Shown one piece after another: positions 19,402 to 29,984 of a DNA stretch of 36,107 nucleotides. The DNA comes from Chara braunii (Eukaryota > Streptophyta > Charophyceae > Charales > Characeae). The notes beneath the pieces were generated by a model that saw only the letters and a program-made list of their open reading frames with translations, had not been told where the DNA came from and did no database searches. How positions within the stretch are numbered: position 1 is the first letter of the stretch; each line of letters starts with the position of its first letter. Location: positions 266,852 to 302,958 of the forward strand of contig BFEA01000247.1 in the NCBI GenBank assembly GCA_003427395.1, written 5' to 3'. A program made the translations under genes and the position numbers.

Positions 19402-20463
19402 CTTCAGTGGTCAACAGTCTTAGTTTCGACCCTGACATGGCTCGTCAACGAAGCTAAGGTTCCCTTTTCACAAAGGTAAATTTGTGCTTCGTTTTTTCAT
19501 AAGTTCGTTATTATGTTGTTTTGCTAATAAGCTTATTAAGCTTATTATCTTAGGTATCCCGTCATTCATTTGTTCATTTTTACCATAACCTACAAAAATT
19601 TGTTCGCTCAATTTTACCAAGTACGTATGCAGTTTCTTTCTTTCCTTTTGGTGTATCCTTTCTTCGTGCCGTCGTCGTACTTAGTTTTTTTTCTTAATAT
19701 TATAACGGACATTCTCTCCACTTCGGAAGCTTCGTACCTTTGAGGAAGGGTATCGGCATAGTCGTCCATGATGCAAGCAGCAAAGGCGGAGGCCGTACGA
19801 AAGGTTTATTCTAGTATCGTGGGATAATGGTGTCCGGTAGGAAAATGCGATCGCCGTAGTATGAGTCACGCTCGTAGCCTGGTGAGATGTGTAAAGCGTA
19901 GTACGTGAGTTGTGGAGCATATTGCTCTTATCTACTAAATGCAAGCGCGCTAGACACCTGTTGTTACTAGTGATGAAATCCTCTGTGCTGGCGACAATCA
20001 ACACTGAGGAACGGATTGGTGATAGGGAGTTGGCCATAGGCTTTATCGTTGGGTGCAGTATTGCCTCGTTTTTACTCTGAAGTTGTATGTACGGAAGGAG
20101 TCGAAGGAACAAGACAGGCAGAGGACGTGGCAAGTGGTCAACGACGAGCGCTACCGGACGGAGGGTAACGTAAACAGTGGGTATGGACATAACGAGTCCA
20201 CTTCTCAAGTTTAAGATACCTCGATGATGTTCAACTTGATAATATTGTCGTACCCCGGTGGAAATCCTGCAACAGCAGATAATCCACCCCTGTCGAGTAT
20301 TCTTCCAATCCAACCATATGTGACTCTATATATGGGGGGACATGTGCCAGTGGTGCTACAATAAGCGATAACGCTGCACTACCAAATACCGCCAAGATAG
20401 TGGGGTGTACAGCCTTGGCTTGCAACCCGACAATGGTCCGTACAAGGCCCTTGAGGGGTTGTG
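19402..20463 (+). other. Retroelement 5' region, possible leader and decayed gag N-terminus
   Basis: Just after the left repeat comes ATGGCTCGTCAACGAAGC, then a TAA six codons later. CAAAG|GTAAATTTG near 19475-19485 is a good 5' splice-site match. Near 20330-20370 a GGGGACATGTGCCAGTGGTG stretch could be the remnant of a zinc knuckle (GGxGHV then WC), but this needs a frame correction. The 210-codon minus-strand frame here (19681-20313) has no motif and is probably fortuitous. Confidence 0.35.
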
Positions 20464-21383
20464 CCACCCACAACACCTCTCGTGATTCCTCCTCCTCCTC
20501 AGCCTTATCCTCCACCTCCGCAGCCGCACACTAGTAATTTGCAATGCATTGTGGCCACGGAGGCACTTCTTCAGGCAGTGGGAAAGGTTCGTTGGCGAAT
20601 GTGTTTCCCAGTCTAGGGAACCGGGCCTATTTTACAAAAGAATGTATCAATACATTGGAGGGTATCAAGATGAACAAGGCATTGGAGGAAGCTAAAAAGA
20701 AGATTGGACTGCCTCGAAGGAGTGGTGTTAAGATAGTGAAAATCCCAGAGGAGAACGGTCGGTTAGAGTCTCGATCGACCGATAAGACTGGAGAAATGAA
20801 GGCATGGGTGACATCGACGCTTGGTGACTCATTGAAGCTAATCATCGCGGAGTTAGACGGCGTGGATAAGAAGATGAAGATCATGACTGTTGAGAAAGAA
20901 GAGTTGGAGAAATTTCACAAGGGGAAGGAGGCGGAAAAAAAAAGAGGGTAGGGTAAGTATGCATCCAACCGTGAGAAGAGGAAGAAAGTGGTGGTTCGTA
21001 CTCCACTGGAAAACTCGCCCTCAGATAAGCATACCAATTCTCGCTTACGCGGTACCACCAAATTGCAGCCAAAATGGATTGACATCTCCTCGGATGATGA
21101 AAGCGTCGATGGTGTCAAGCAGAATCTCCAGATGAAAATGGAGAGTGTCAGGGAATTGTCGAACATAAAGCGCATATTGGGTGCGCTGATGCATGTTAGT
21201 GATGCTAAGGACAATGCAAAATTTGTTGAGCCAAACCACGTAGAACCTCTTGCCGCTAATGATGATGTAGAGGATATGGAAGGTATTGATGTCACACAGA
21301 ACCCAACGAACGCCGATGACAATGAGGAAGATGAGGAAAATGAGGAAGGCCTTGCCGCTTACATTAAGGTTCGGATGAACTAG
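20464..21383 (+). pseudogene. Gag-like / ORF1 pseudogene of the retroelement
   Basis: It begins in one frame with a proline-rich stretch (PPTTPLVIPPPPQPYPPPPQ, then PHTSNLQ), shifts frame near 20600-20640, then runs NRAYFTKECINTLEGIKMNK, a lysine/glutamate-rich likely coiled coil (ALEEAKKK ... LDGVDKKMKI ... KEELEKFHKGKEAEKK). An in-frame TAG follows at 20949-20951, and the same frame continues with EKRKKVVVRTPLENSPS, an acidic patch WIDISSDDES and an acidic C-terminal end (DDNEEDEENEEGL) to a stop at 21381-21383. The ATG at 20544 is probably internal. I cannot name a family with certainty; position before an RT and the disordered-plus-coiled-coil make-up suggest a structural, RNA-binding ORF1. 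Confidence 0.6.
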
Positions 21384-22672
21384 TATAACTCTCTGCAAGA
21401 GTTATGCAAGGAGAAAACATTTAATATTTTCGAAACGAAATGAGTGTCTGGGAGCTGGTCAGGCGTGATCGGCGGGAACATGATGATCTCTTCAACTATA
21501 ACAAGGCCCGATGACGTCGAAAAAGCAGCCAAGAAGTTGTAAGGTTCAAATACGAACAATGTAAACGGAGACTGAGCAGATGTAGGTTGAGGTCATTATC
21601 AAGGGCGACCAACATGATTATCAAAATGAAGCCAGTCCCTTCACTGCTCTCGCTCTTTGATCATGTTCACATTTTAATTATTGTCCTTGCATATTTGTAG
21701 GGGGTTATCACCTGGGGCAGAACGTATGTCGCGTTATGGCTTCGCATGACGAGTGAGGAATGTGACCTTCAACGTGTTGTGCCTATACGTTATTGTTATT
21801 GTCTCATAAGTTAGTATACATAGGGACGACAATTCATCTCTTGAAAGACCGGTGGTCCGAACATTGCGCGTCAGCTCGACGGCGGTCCCTATTCAAATTT
21901 GGTTTGGAGAAGAGAGCGTAATTGAAGTTTTGAAATAAACAATTATTAAGAGTTGTAACCCTGGTCTAAATGAGCGCGGTCGAAAGCAACAAAATCAGAG
22001 TCTTTACGTGTCTAAAAACAAAGGGTTGTGCTCCACGGTAATTAAGGAGTCTTTATTGTTTACTTGCACTAGCATAAACATATACAGTGAACCTGATTTG
22101 CTTAGGATTTTGAAACAACTCGAGAAAAGTAAGAAAAATAAAGAGATTTGCTTCAAAATAATGTGTGGGTCAGATGGCTGAAAGCATGGCGTTTGATTGT
22201 TTTGTTGTTTGGTTTTGCCAAGGTTAAATGCAATGGCAAAAACTTCTTGTTAAGCGATGCAAAGAGTGTCATAAAAAAAGGGGAGGAATGACAAATCACT
22301 GAGTTGTTTTGTACAAGAATTAAGTATGAACGGAAGAAGGGTTATTAATCGCCCTACTCAAAACTCATTGGAAACAGAAAGATCGATATATGTGAATTGG
22401 AAGATCTGATTGATTTGAACAATGTTGTAAAATGTATCAATCAGGAACGTGAGCGTCATATAATACGTGGGATCCTGGTGCTAACATGAATGTGAAGATT
22501 CCCTCTTGTACAATGATTGAAAAAACATGTGTTGTATCTGAAGTAAGAGGATGGATAATGAGTAACGTTCTGCGTACGTCACTAGTGGGTTTGTATGCCA
22601 AAACGACTAAGGTTGTGTGGCTGAAAGGCAAATTGGTAACTAAAAGGAATTCACACAACGCTGTAACTTAGA
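21384..22672 (+). other. Retroelement region between gag-like and RT pseudogenes
   Basis: Probably coding in the ancestor, but no long frame survives. It contains the second exact copy of CTTTACGTGTCTAAAA (22002-22017). Open bits such as 22486-22671 have no recognisable motif. Confidence 0.4.
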
Positions 22673-24507
22673 TTGCACCGTACAGACCTCGACTTGCCCC
22701 GTGAAAACGGACAAGTTGCAGTCAAGCTTAGTGAAGTGGGTGGAATCAACTTATTTTTGTTTAATTCAAAAAATATATCTTTCCTTGGGATGATTGCTGT
22801 CAAAGATGGTTTGAACAAGACGTGTAATGAAGCCCTGAGTTGTCTATACAGGATTCGTATGACTAACAGTCTGTCCAGGATTGGCTCTGCCACAGTTAGC
22901 AAACGAGGGCAGGACAAAACTATTAATGGTGTCCCTTCGTGAGTATGTTGTAGGTGTGAAGCAGACCTTCGTTGGTCTGGTAATGTCTCTCTTGGATTGT
23001 AATCCAAGTGAGGCATGCATTGAGCATTCGAAGAAATGTGAAGAGGGACTCAAGAAGATGTTTTTGTAGAATGAAAATTACGAAGTGGTTGAGATTGACA
23101 AGTCTAATGTACTGGTGGAACTTAGGGAAACGTACAAAAAACCTGGGATCCCCCATGTTGGCAAGTGGGACACACAGGGTGTTTTGCAACATGCCGATAT
23201 AATTGCAAAGGACAAAGACAAAATGAGACTCATTCTCCCTTCTTACCTTAGCCCCTTTCGCACTGTCTCCGGTGTGTTATCTCTTGGTTTAAATAAACTT
23301 GTGCAGCATGTTCATATCTCATAGTTTAACCTCGAATCGTTGGGCTATGTTAAGAAAGAAGTGGACAAGGTAAATTCAGTATGCAGTAACACAAGTTACC
23401 TTATGGTCGTGGTCCGCACCTATGACATTAAACCACCAGTACTTGGTCCAACAATCGATGTCGAGCATGGAATGCCCCTACGTGCCAATTTTTGCCAAAG
23501 CGTCGGAAGCGCCTACGTACCGTTTCAATTTTTTTTTGGTTGGCGCTTCCATCCATTGTGGTTCGACACCACGAAGCCCTAAAGGCCCGGCGCGTTAACG
23601 AGGAACGCCCGATAGTTGGGCCAAGTACAGGTGGTTTAAGGAAATGTTCACATAGTTGCCCAATGGAGACAATGGTTTGCGGTGGAATGAATTGTGAGTG
23701 TTTTTGTGGAAAAGAAATATCAAATGACTCAGATCTAAACTTTGGAAGAAGTTTGTGACATTTGATAAATCACACGGGAAAGCAAATTAGAAGTCAATAT
23801 GGCTCAAAATGCTAACCGAACTGACAAGCTTTGGACTTGAAAATATTTTTTTCCTTATTGCCGATTGTATCCTGTGGCAAAAAAAATGTATCCCTATGGG
23901 TGGCAGAGTGAGCCCACCACTCACTTGTGTAATCTCTATGTTCTCCGAATATAAATTTTTTGGGTCTTTTGGTACCGACGAGAAAATCATATCAGGGAAA
24001 AGGTACATTGATGATTTGCTACTCTTCTCTTTTTTTCGTGCAAATGACCCAGATGGGGAAAGAACATTTGAAGAACGGATGGATTTGATCACAAACTGCT
24101 ATCATGTCGACCTGACACTGGAACGCACCGACCCTAATATCAGGGTTCTTGTTTTTTTAGAGACCCGAATGGTGGTAACCAATTCATCTATTGTGGAACT
24201 CTTGTCCCATAAGTTCAAAAACGCCGGGTCCATTTGGCTGCAACTTTGACCGTACAAAGATTGTGAATCGTACGGGCACAAAACAACGAAATTTGCAACG
24301 GTGGCCAACACAATCTTACTCATCTTGTTGAACTGCAATAACGAGGGATTCATATGTTGTGAAGTCCTCACATTAGTAGAGGAACTGAGGAAATTGCGTT
24401 ACTCAATGAAGGTGGTAATAGTTTGTCTGAAATGGATCAACAGGCGGGAAAAAAAAAACTTGCAGGGGAGATTATTTGACCTTGTGTGTTTGTATGTCGG
24501 GGAGTAA
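22673..24507 (+). pseudogene. Reverse transcriptase pseudogene with YIDD motif
   Basis: The N-terminal part (22673-22942) shifts frame near 22930 and continues REYVVGVKQTFVGLVMSLLD, then NYEVVEIDKSNVLVELRETY. ILPSYLSPFRTVSGVLSLGL, LMVVVRTYDIKPPV (probable motif A, DIK) and QSVGSAYVPFQFFF follow in one frame broken by TAG (23067-23069), TAG (23322-23324) and TAA (23580-23582). After another shift, 23809-24249 encodes KKCIPMGGRVSPPLTCVISM (motif B) and SGKRYIDDLLLFSFF (motif C, catalytic Asp pair), then VLVFLETRMVV. A TGA at 24247-24249 interrupts before FATVANTILLILLNCNNEG. RT identity is firm; the clade is uncertain. Dead copy. Confidence 0.78.
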
Positions 24508-24913
24508 GTGATGTGCGAGCGATATGTGTTTTTGTCTAGCCTACTTCCATCAATAAGATTTGCGTGATATCAATAATCTTCTTAGAAACTACAGATCCGG
24601 GAGGCTTCCAGGCGTAACGAGTGCAATGTCCAAGCCTCAAGCGGTAAATGTATGTCGAATTATTGAGACTTCAAGTACCCCGGTAATAAGAAGGCAGGGC
24701 GCGTGGTACGTTTTCACACGATTGTTCTGGGTATATATTCCTACTCTTTGGATCAAGTGTAGGCGTGTTTTGCACATAGAGGAAAATCTATTTTTAACAT
24801 AGTGACATGCAGGATGTATCTGTAAGTTTTGCACGTGCACAACGCTGTTTTGAACTTCCTCTGTACGAGGAATCTCGCAATGAGCGAGATTGGTCTCGTC
24901 ATTCGGCGAAAGA
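24508..24913 (+). other. Retroelement 3' region, no domain recognised
   Basis: Short alternating frames downstream of the RT. I looked for GIY-YIG, integrase (HHCC, DDE) and tyrosine recombinase signatures and saw none. Confidence 0.4.
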
Positions 24914-25085
24914 TAAATAGTATTTAGAAAAGAAAAGTCCTCAATTTGAGTGGTGTCATGAGTGAAAGAGTTAAGTTTCCTTGGTAGTGTTAGGCTGAGG
25001 GATTTGGGAAAGGGATGACGATACCATGATTGTAAAGCTTGTGTTGTTTGCTTCATTAATAAATTTTCATTTTGTGTAAATGTTT
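24914..25085 (+). repeat. Right flanking direct repeat of the retroelement
   Basis: Counterpart of 19218-19401. It contains AATAAA within CATTAATAAATTTTCATT, a possible polyadenylation signal. It is followed immediately by the 60-bp tandem array. Confidence 0.75.
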
Positions 25086-25089
25086 TCTC

Positions 25090-25445
25090 CAATGTCTTTG
25101 TAATATCGCAAACATTGAGGGGCGATTATGAAATTTGTCATGCAGTCGTGAAACTTGTTTGTAATATCTCTAATTTATAGAAATATTTACGAAATTTCTC
25201 CAACATGAGTGAGACAATGTGGCAATATCAAAACTTGTGGGGGTATTAATGAAATTTGAGCAACCACGAAGGATATGTTCGCAATAATCTCAAACTACAA
25301 GTATGTCTTTGAAATTTACACTGAAGCGATGACCACTTATAATAGCCCTGAATGATGAGGGCATTTTGGAAACTTGTGCAAGATAAAGAGGAGATGTCCA
25401 TAATACATTCGATTTTAGAGGGATTGACTTAATATTTGCCCAAGA
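25090..25445. repeat. Degenerate 60-bp tandem repeat (6 copies)
   Basis: The anchor GAAATTTG or a close variant falls at about 25130, 25191, 25251, 25311, 25369 and 25431, a period of 58-62 bp. Each is preceded by a CGCAATATC-like phrase and an AACTTGAGGGG-like phrase. Copies are strongly diverged, so the array is old. It abuts the right direct repeat of the retroelement. Confidence 0.75.
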
Positions 25446-25768
25446 GTTTTCACAAGCATGTCTCTCATGCAGGAGTCTACCAACTCGCTTGCAGAGTTGA
25501 CTCTTTTGCAACTTTCTCGGCCTAACAATCCGGGAGTTTGTACACATGCAATTAGGTTAATTAAGTTGCAAAACTCTGTTATTAATCAAAGTAGTATCGA
25601 TTGAAAAAATAAAAAATTTGAATTGGGGCTCAAATTGTTACTGGTCTTCACCCTCTCGTCTGACTCTTTGTCAAATCGATTAAGATAGATTATTTCATGT
25701 GTCAATCCTTATAAATTAAAATATTAACAAGCAAGTATGCAACCTTCTTTATAACATGTTCTCGGCGT
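25446..25768. other. AT-rich spacer, no gene
   Basis: Nothing recognisable apart from AT-rich sequence around 25600-25735. Confidence 0.5.
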
Positions 25769-25790
25769 GAATACCCTTACAAGGGTATTC
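25769..25790. repeat. Perfect 10-bp hairpin of the ACCCTT-ACAAGGGT family
   Basis: GAATACCCTT, AC, AAGGGTATTC. The same hairpin occurs at 33067-33086 (GATACCCTT, AC, AAGGGTATC), and a diverged one at 29230-29255. Confidence 0.85.
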
Positions 25791-25814
25791 GCTCGTATTT
25801 CTACATCTTTCACT

Positions 25815-26745
25815 AGTGGCGTGTTTGGCAGCATGGGACCACCAGGAACCGCATGGGACCGTCTGGGACCAATTGAGACCAATTGGGACTGACGTGGTAC
25901 CAGACTGAGTGTTTTTCTGGGATGAGTGCGGCTCGCCATCTTCATATTTGGGACTGCCGCGAATAGGACTTGCGAGTCAATAGTAAATTGAGACTAGCGG
26001 TTGGCCCAAGACTTACCTCGGGACTGCGGTTTCTTCGACGACGCGCATATGTTACTTGGCCTTCTTGAGTGAGTCACGGCGCGTTCGACACCAATTCACT
26101 CAAGGTCAGTTGATTGACTCGGATTTCCCTTCACACATGTGTGAACCCACACTTTGCTTAACCCTGTTCATTGAATGTTCGTTGAAAAGGTAGAGGAAAG
26201 TCGTGCGTATCGTGCATGTGAATGCAAAGGTCTGACTTGAGCATGGGATTGCACTGGTTTTCTCTTGAACTTGTTGTCTCTGTGTGTCGCGCGGGTAGTT
26301 AAAAATATGCTTGCAAAGGAGAATTGTTAATGCCTTATTGAGATGAGGGAAAAAATTATTTTGTTTGTACCTTTCGTCTAACTACCTGTTAAAATGACTT
26401 GTTGTTCTGAAAAAGAATAAACCAGTGCATGTCATAGAATGAATTCGGTTGAAATATGGCAGATAATGTCAGATGGACCCTTTCCCAAGGACTAACCCTT
26501 TCTATCCTGAACGACTTTAAGATGAGAACAACTGAAAATTTACTTGCGGTGGACGCTTTCTCTCTTTCAAGGAAGCATTTGGGGTGGGGGTTAGTTGCTT
26601 TAGGAGTCAACCATATTATCGACCCAAAGTGGACCGTTCTACGGGGGGGTACTTTGACGATTCGGTGGAGACGGTCCGACTTCTGAGATCCGAGTCTTGT
26701 GCTCGGGCGTGGAGGAGTACCCAAGACCACATCCTAGAGGGAGAG
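25815..26745 (+). repeat. Left inverted arm
   Basis: Counterpart of 29985-31130. Short open frames in the arms (26456-26686 plus; 29993-30229 minus) give similar peptides (AVDAFSLSRKH against AVDAFFLSRKH) simply because the DNA is homologous. There is no sign of selection on a protein. Confidence 0.7.
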
Positions 26746-27999
26746 ATATGCAACACTTCAAGTAATGCACCTGATCAAGAATCATTCACAAAACAACGTA
26801 TCATCCAAGAAAACTAAGCATCTGTGAAGACGAATGTATGTGTTTAATCTTAGGTCGGCGGTACATGGAATGAATAACTTTCGCAGCGCATCTCATCAAG
26901 TCAAAACTAAGGTTGTCTGACTACCGTGTCGGCTGCATATATGTTATTGTCTAAAGTAAACTCCTCGTTGGTGGCTGTATGATTTTTGTGGAGTTCGACC
27001 CAGGCGTGGTCGAGTGTTATTTTGATCTTGTGTATCTAATGATAATTTTGATTCTTTGGACTATCATTGCAGATGGGATATACATTTCTATCGACTAGGT
27101 ACAGTTCGTTTTGGTATAACTATGTGAGATTGTTATAACTTTTTTTTTACTAGTGTTTAAAGGGGCAAGGAGGTTTTACGGTTGGTTGAGACCACCCTTG
27201 TCGACTAGCGTACGCTTCGTACTTAGGAGATCAGCGCCCTAAGGAAACGGACGACGTCTGGGTTCAATAGGCGTTTTAATCGCGTGTACCTATATTACAG
27301 TGAGCGAGCAAATGCCCTCGACTGACCCACCTCTTCAACTGCATATAAAACTTTTCGCGTGTGAGCCAATAGCTCGGTAGGGATACGCCCCTAAGGGTGG
27401 TAACAGCCCCTTAGGGAAGTAAGTTTATGCCCCGCGAGAACCTGTCCTGTCGTAGGGACCGCGGGATGTACAGCTGGCGCACCCGGCTAGAGCAACGAAG
27501 GGACGACGCGACCTCGACCATCTCTGCGGTCCGCGAGATTAATTATGCATCGTCCCCGAGTTGTCTCTTGATTTTGTTTATGTGTTAACTCCTGCATGAC
27601 ATGGTCGGGAGGGCTCTCGCGCTTTACGAAAAAGGCGGGGGCCAATGTGCTCGACATCGTGTTCGCGAGATCTGTCTCTCGCACTCTGCCCTTCTCCGCT
27701 CCCCTCTCGAAGACGTGAGCCTCTATCGAGCGGGCCCGACTTGAAGCCCTGTAACACTGACCTCGATAGGAATGAACCTGCCCGTAGTTCGGTTGGGGGT
27801 TCATCTACTGTGTGAATCAGGAGATCAGGAAAAAAAAAAGTCAAACAAAAAAAACAAAACGTAATAATAATAAAGATAAATAAAAAAATAATTTAACTAT
27901 AACTAATGAAAATAAAATAAAAATAAATAAAAAAGAAAAAAATCGAATTTCTAACTACTTGTATCGATCAAGTGTCGGATCCCCGTTATGCATGGGCTC

Positions 28000-28060
28000 A
28001 ACGAACTATAACTAATCCTAAAACTCAGGTCACGGGTTCAAGCCTCGACCCACTGCGCCC
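28000..28060 (+). ncRNA. Second tRNA-like half, convergent with copy B module
   Basis: On the plus strand, a GGGCTCAACGAACTATAAC stretch followed by CACGGGTTCAAGCCTCGACC contains a B-box match (GGTTCAAGCCT, 28035-28045). It points toward the minus-strand module. A homologous but diverged version lies on the minus strand at about 33905-33845 (GGTCATGGTTTTGAATCCC). Weak as a functional unit; most useful as shared architecture. Confidence 0.35.
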
Positions 28061-28092
28061 GAGTGAAAACCCCACAGGGCTCCTTCACAAAA

Positions 28093-28174
28093 GGAGCTAG
28101 CTCATGGGTCAGGTGGATTCGTTCCCTACACCCTTCACTTGACAGACCGCACCTAAACCAACTGAGCTAGCTCC
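28093..28174 (-). ncRNA. tRNA-like Pol III module, copy B
   Basis: An 82-nt module on the minus strand. It starts GGAGCTAGCTCA and ends TGAGCTAGCTCC, a perfect 12-bp closing stem. TTTT follows directly (28092-28089), which would end Pol III transcription. An exact tRNA A-box phrase TAGCTCAGTTGG lies at 28169-28158. A B-box relative GGAACGAATCC lies at 28125-28115 (two bases off GGTTCGAATCC). It aligns without gaps to 33710-33791. It is not an ordinary tRNA: about ten extra bases lie between the T-arm and the acceptor-like strand, and no anticodon arm is obvious. It may be the head of a tRNA-derived SINE or a structured RNA. Expression is unknown. Confidence 0.5.
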
Positions 28175-29260
28175 TACTTCGAATGGACATTGAGCAGGCG
28201 AGATACATGCAGAGTCGCGGGGCTCAGTCGAGCCCATTTTCTAAGTCTGTATGTGTGTATGCTTGTAGGTCTGCGTGCCTGTCTAAATGCTTGTCGGCTT
28301 GAGTGTGAGTGTGACCCGCAAAGACACCTAGTTGATTGGAAGTCCCAAAGGGCCGGTACTTACCCGTAGCCGTGACATTGAGGATTGTACTGGGGAAAAC
28401 ACTCAAGTGGCAGGGAAAGAGGCCCGCGACGCTTAAGAGCAGTAGGAAAATACTCAAGTAACAAGTAAGTCGGAACCGCACTAAATCGAGGTAGATGTGT
28501 CTGGCACTCGAGGCCGAGCAGAAGAAGATAAAAGTCGGCATTTTTAAAGGTCCAGTACCAATAGATAGGCGAGTACTAGGTCAAGTAGCATGAGTCTAGA
28601 CCCTGTGCAGACGATATCAGAGCTTGCAATAGTGTCTCCCTCTGCAAAAGGACGAAGGCACCGGTTGCTTAAGCGGTCGCGTGGACACGAAGTCGCCACG
28701 TGAAAGGCGACTTCCGCTCTACATATGGGAGGCGGAGTTGGAGCCTCAACCTCACTTGCGGCATACGAGTAAGTGCAGAGGTACCGGCTTCCGTTACCTG
28801 CTATGGTAGGTAGAGTGTTTCTCTTGGCTACCCCGGTCGCATGGTCGACGTTGTATTAATTTTTCAGTCGTCTTTAGACTCGGTGCGATCTGCCGACTTT
28901 TCCATACCAGCCGGTCTGACGCCTCTGGATTCATTCTAGTTCATTTCCGCCTTACCGCCTGAACCTTCAACTGACCTAGATCGTGGTCGCCGCATCCCCC
29001 ACGATTTTTTTTCTTGTTCTCTTCCAATCCTCCGACCCTCGCAATCAGAGACTTTTTAATTTTTATTAAACCTTACCGATTGTTGTACACGTCGTATCAG
29101 TGTGTATGACTACCTAACAATCTCGGCCTCAATGGTCGAGGAGTCTGCCAAAAACATTCTGACTTTTTACTCCAGACCGTCTCCGACACGGTAACTGGCG
29201 TCGATATTGTATCGAATGCAAAATCATGAGCAAATACCCTTGTGAGGGTCTTTGCTCCGA

Positions 29261-29984
29261 CAACGATCTCGACCAAACGTGAAACCCATAAAATAGTCTT
29301 AGTCCCTTTATAATTCTTTGATCACAAAATAAATAAAATCAATACATTTTTTTATCAAATCACACAAGACAAGATTTTTGACTTGATGAGATGATCTACC
29401 AAAGTTATTATTCCCATCCTATACGACTAAAGAGACTTTTATATCGCCGCTTCTGGGGCAGAGGCTCGATATTGACGAAAGATTAGAAAAAAATAACCTA
29501 CCTTTTGACTTATGGTTTAGTCCATCAACGCCTACTAAACCCTGCTAGAAATAACTTCTGCAAGTAAATTTCACTGCTACCATGCAGGTCAACAAGTGAT
29601 GTGGTTCTTGGCCAAAATTTGAACTCTCGGTTCGACCAGACCTCCGTAGCGTTTGCAAGTTGCTTGGGAGAAAGTATAATATAGCGAATAAAAATTTTGT
29701 TGATCGCGTTCTCCTCTTGGACAGTAATTACTTTTCCCTTTCCTCGAATAATGAAGTTTTCATCTTCATCATCATGTTACTCAAAACAAAACCGCAATCG
29801 TTATCACTTCGCAAAGATAACCATCACCTTCATTATCTACTCCCTCTTACAAGTTGGAACTTCTTATGTCTCCAACTTTTTATTTAACGGTGGCACACAA
29901 GGTGACCACCCGCAAGGACATTAAACCAGCCCCCACGTCACTCAGGACTTGGCGAGGGTTTGTCAACTCTACGTCGTCACACCC
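29261..29984. other. AT-rich interior segment, no gene
   Basis: No recognisable coding or repeat signature beyond AT-richness. The 75-codon frames near 29660-29924 have no motif. Confidence 0.45.

Larger units (their letters stand above)
19218..25085 (+). mobile_element. Decayed retroelement (gag-like + YIDD reverse transcriptase) with flanking direct repeats
   Basis: A plus-strand element of about 5.9 kb bounded by direct repeats of about 180 bp (19218-19401 and 24914-25085). Between them lie a gag-like pseudogene (20464-21383) and an RT pseudogene (22673-24507). The RT has PMGGRVSPPL and KRYIDDLLLF motifs. These differ from the FADD of the LINEs and from the usual Ty3/Ty1 motif B, and look closest to Penelope-like or related RTs. 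Penelope-like elements often carry direct-repeat 'pseudo-LTRs', which would fit. I see no integrase, RNase H, GIY-YIG or tyrosine recombinase. Classification is therefore tentative; the RT and the repeats are directly visible. Confidence 0.65.
27140..29260 (-). repeat. Hairpin-rich repeat, copy B (minus orientation)
   Basis: Read on the minus strand, it matches the copy at 33.0-34.3 kb in order: an ACCCT/AGGGT hairpin (29255-29230), the tRNA-like module (28174-28093), a second opposite tRNA-like half (28060-28000), a T/A-rich tract (27960-27830), then a hairpin with ATGAACC and GGTTCAT arms near 27807-27780 (TGAACC/GGTTCA in the other copy). Extra perfect hairpins include CCCTAAGGG/CCCTTAGGG (27389-27416), GAAGTCGCC/GGCGACTTC (28689-28714) and ATCGTGG/CCACGAT followed by eight T (28980-29012). 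No protein-coding frame is supported. Boundaries are approximate. Confidence 0.6.

Noticed and set aside
19681-20313. 210-codon minus-strand open frame inside the retroelement
   Set aside because: It is antisense to the gag-like/RT direction, has no recognisable motif, and its composition looks like that of an opposite-strand shadow.
27487-28541. About 100-codon open frames in the hairpin-rich region (27487-27804, 27578-27844, 28224-28541, all minus)
   Set aside because: No motif, mutually overlapping frames, and the homologous copy at 33-34.3 kb does not keep them open.
28613-28624. GATATCAGAGC similar to an initiator-tRNA primer-binding site of LTR retrotransposons
   Set aside because: No LTR, gag or pol nearby; it sits inside the hairpin-rich repeat, so a chance match is likely.
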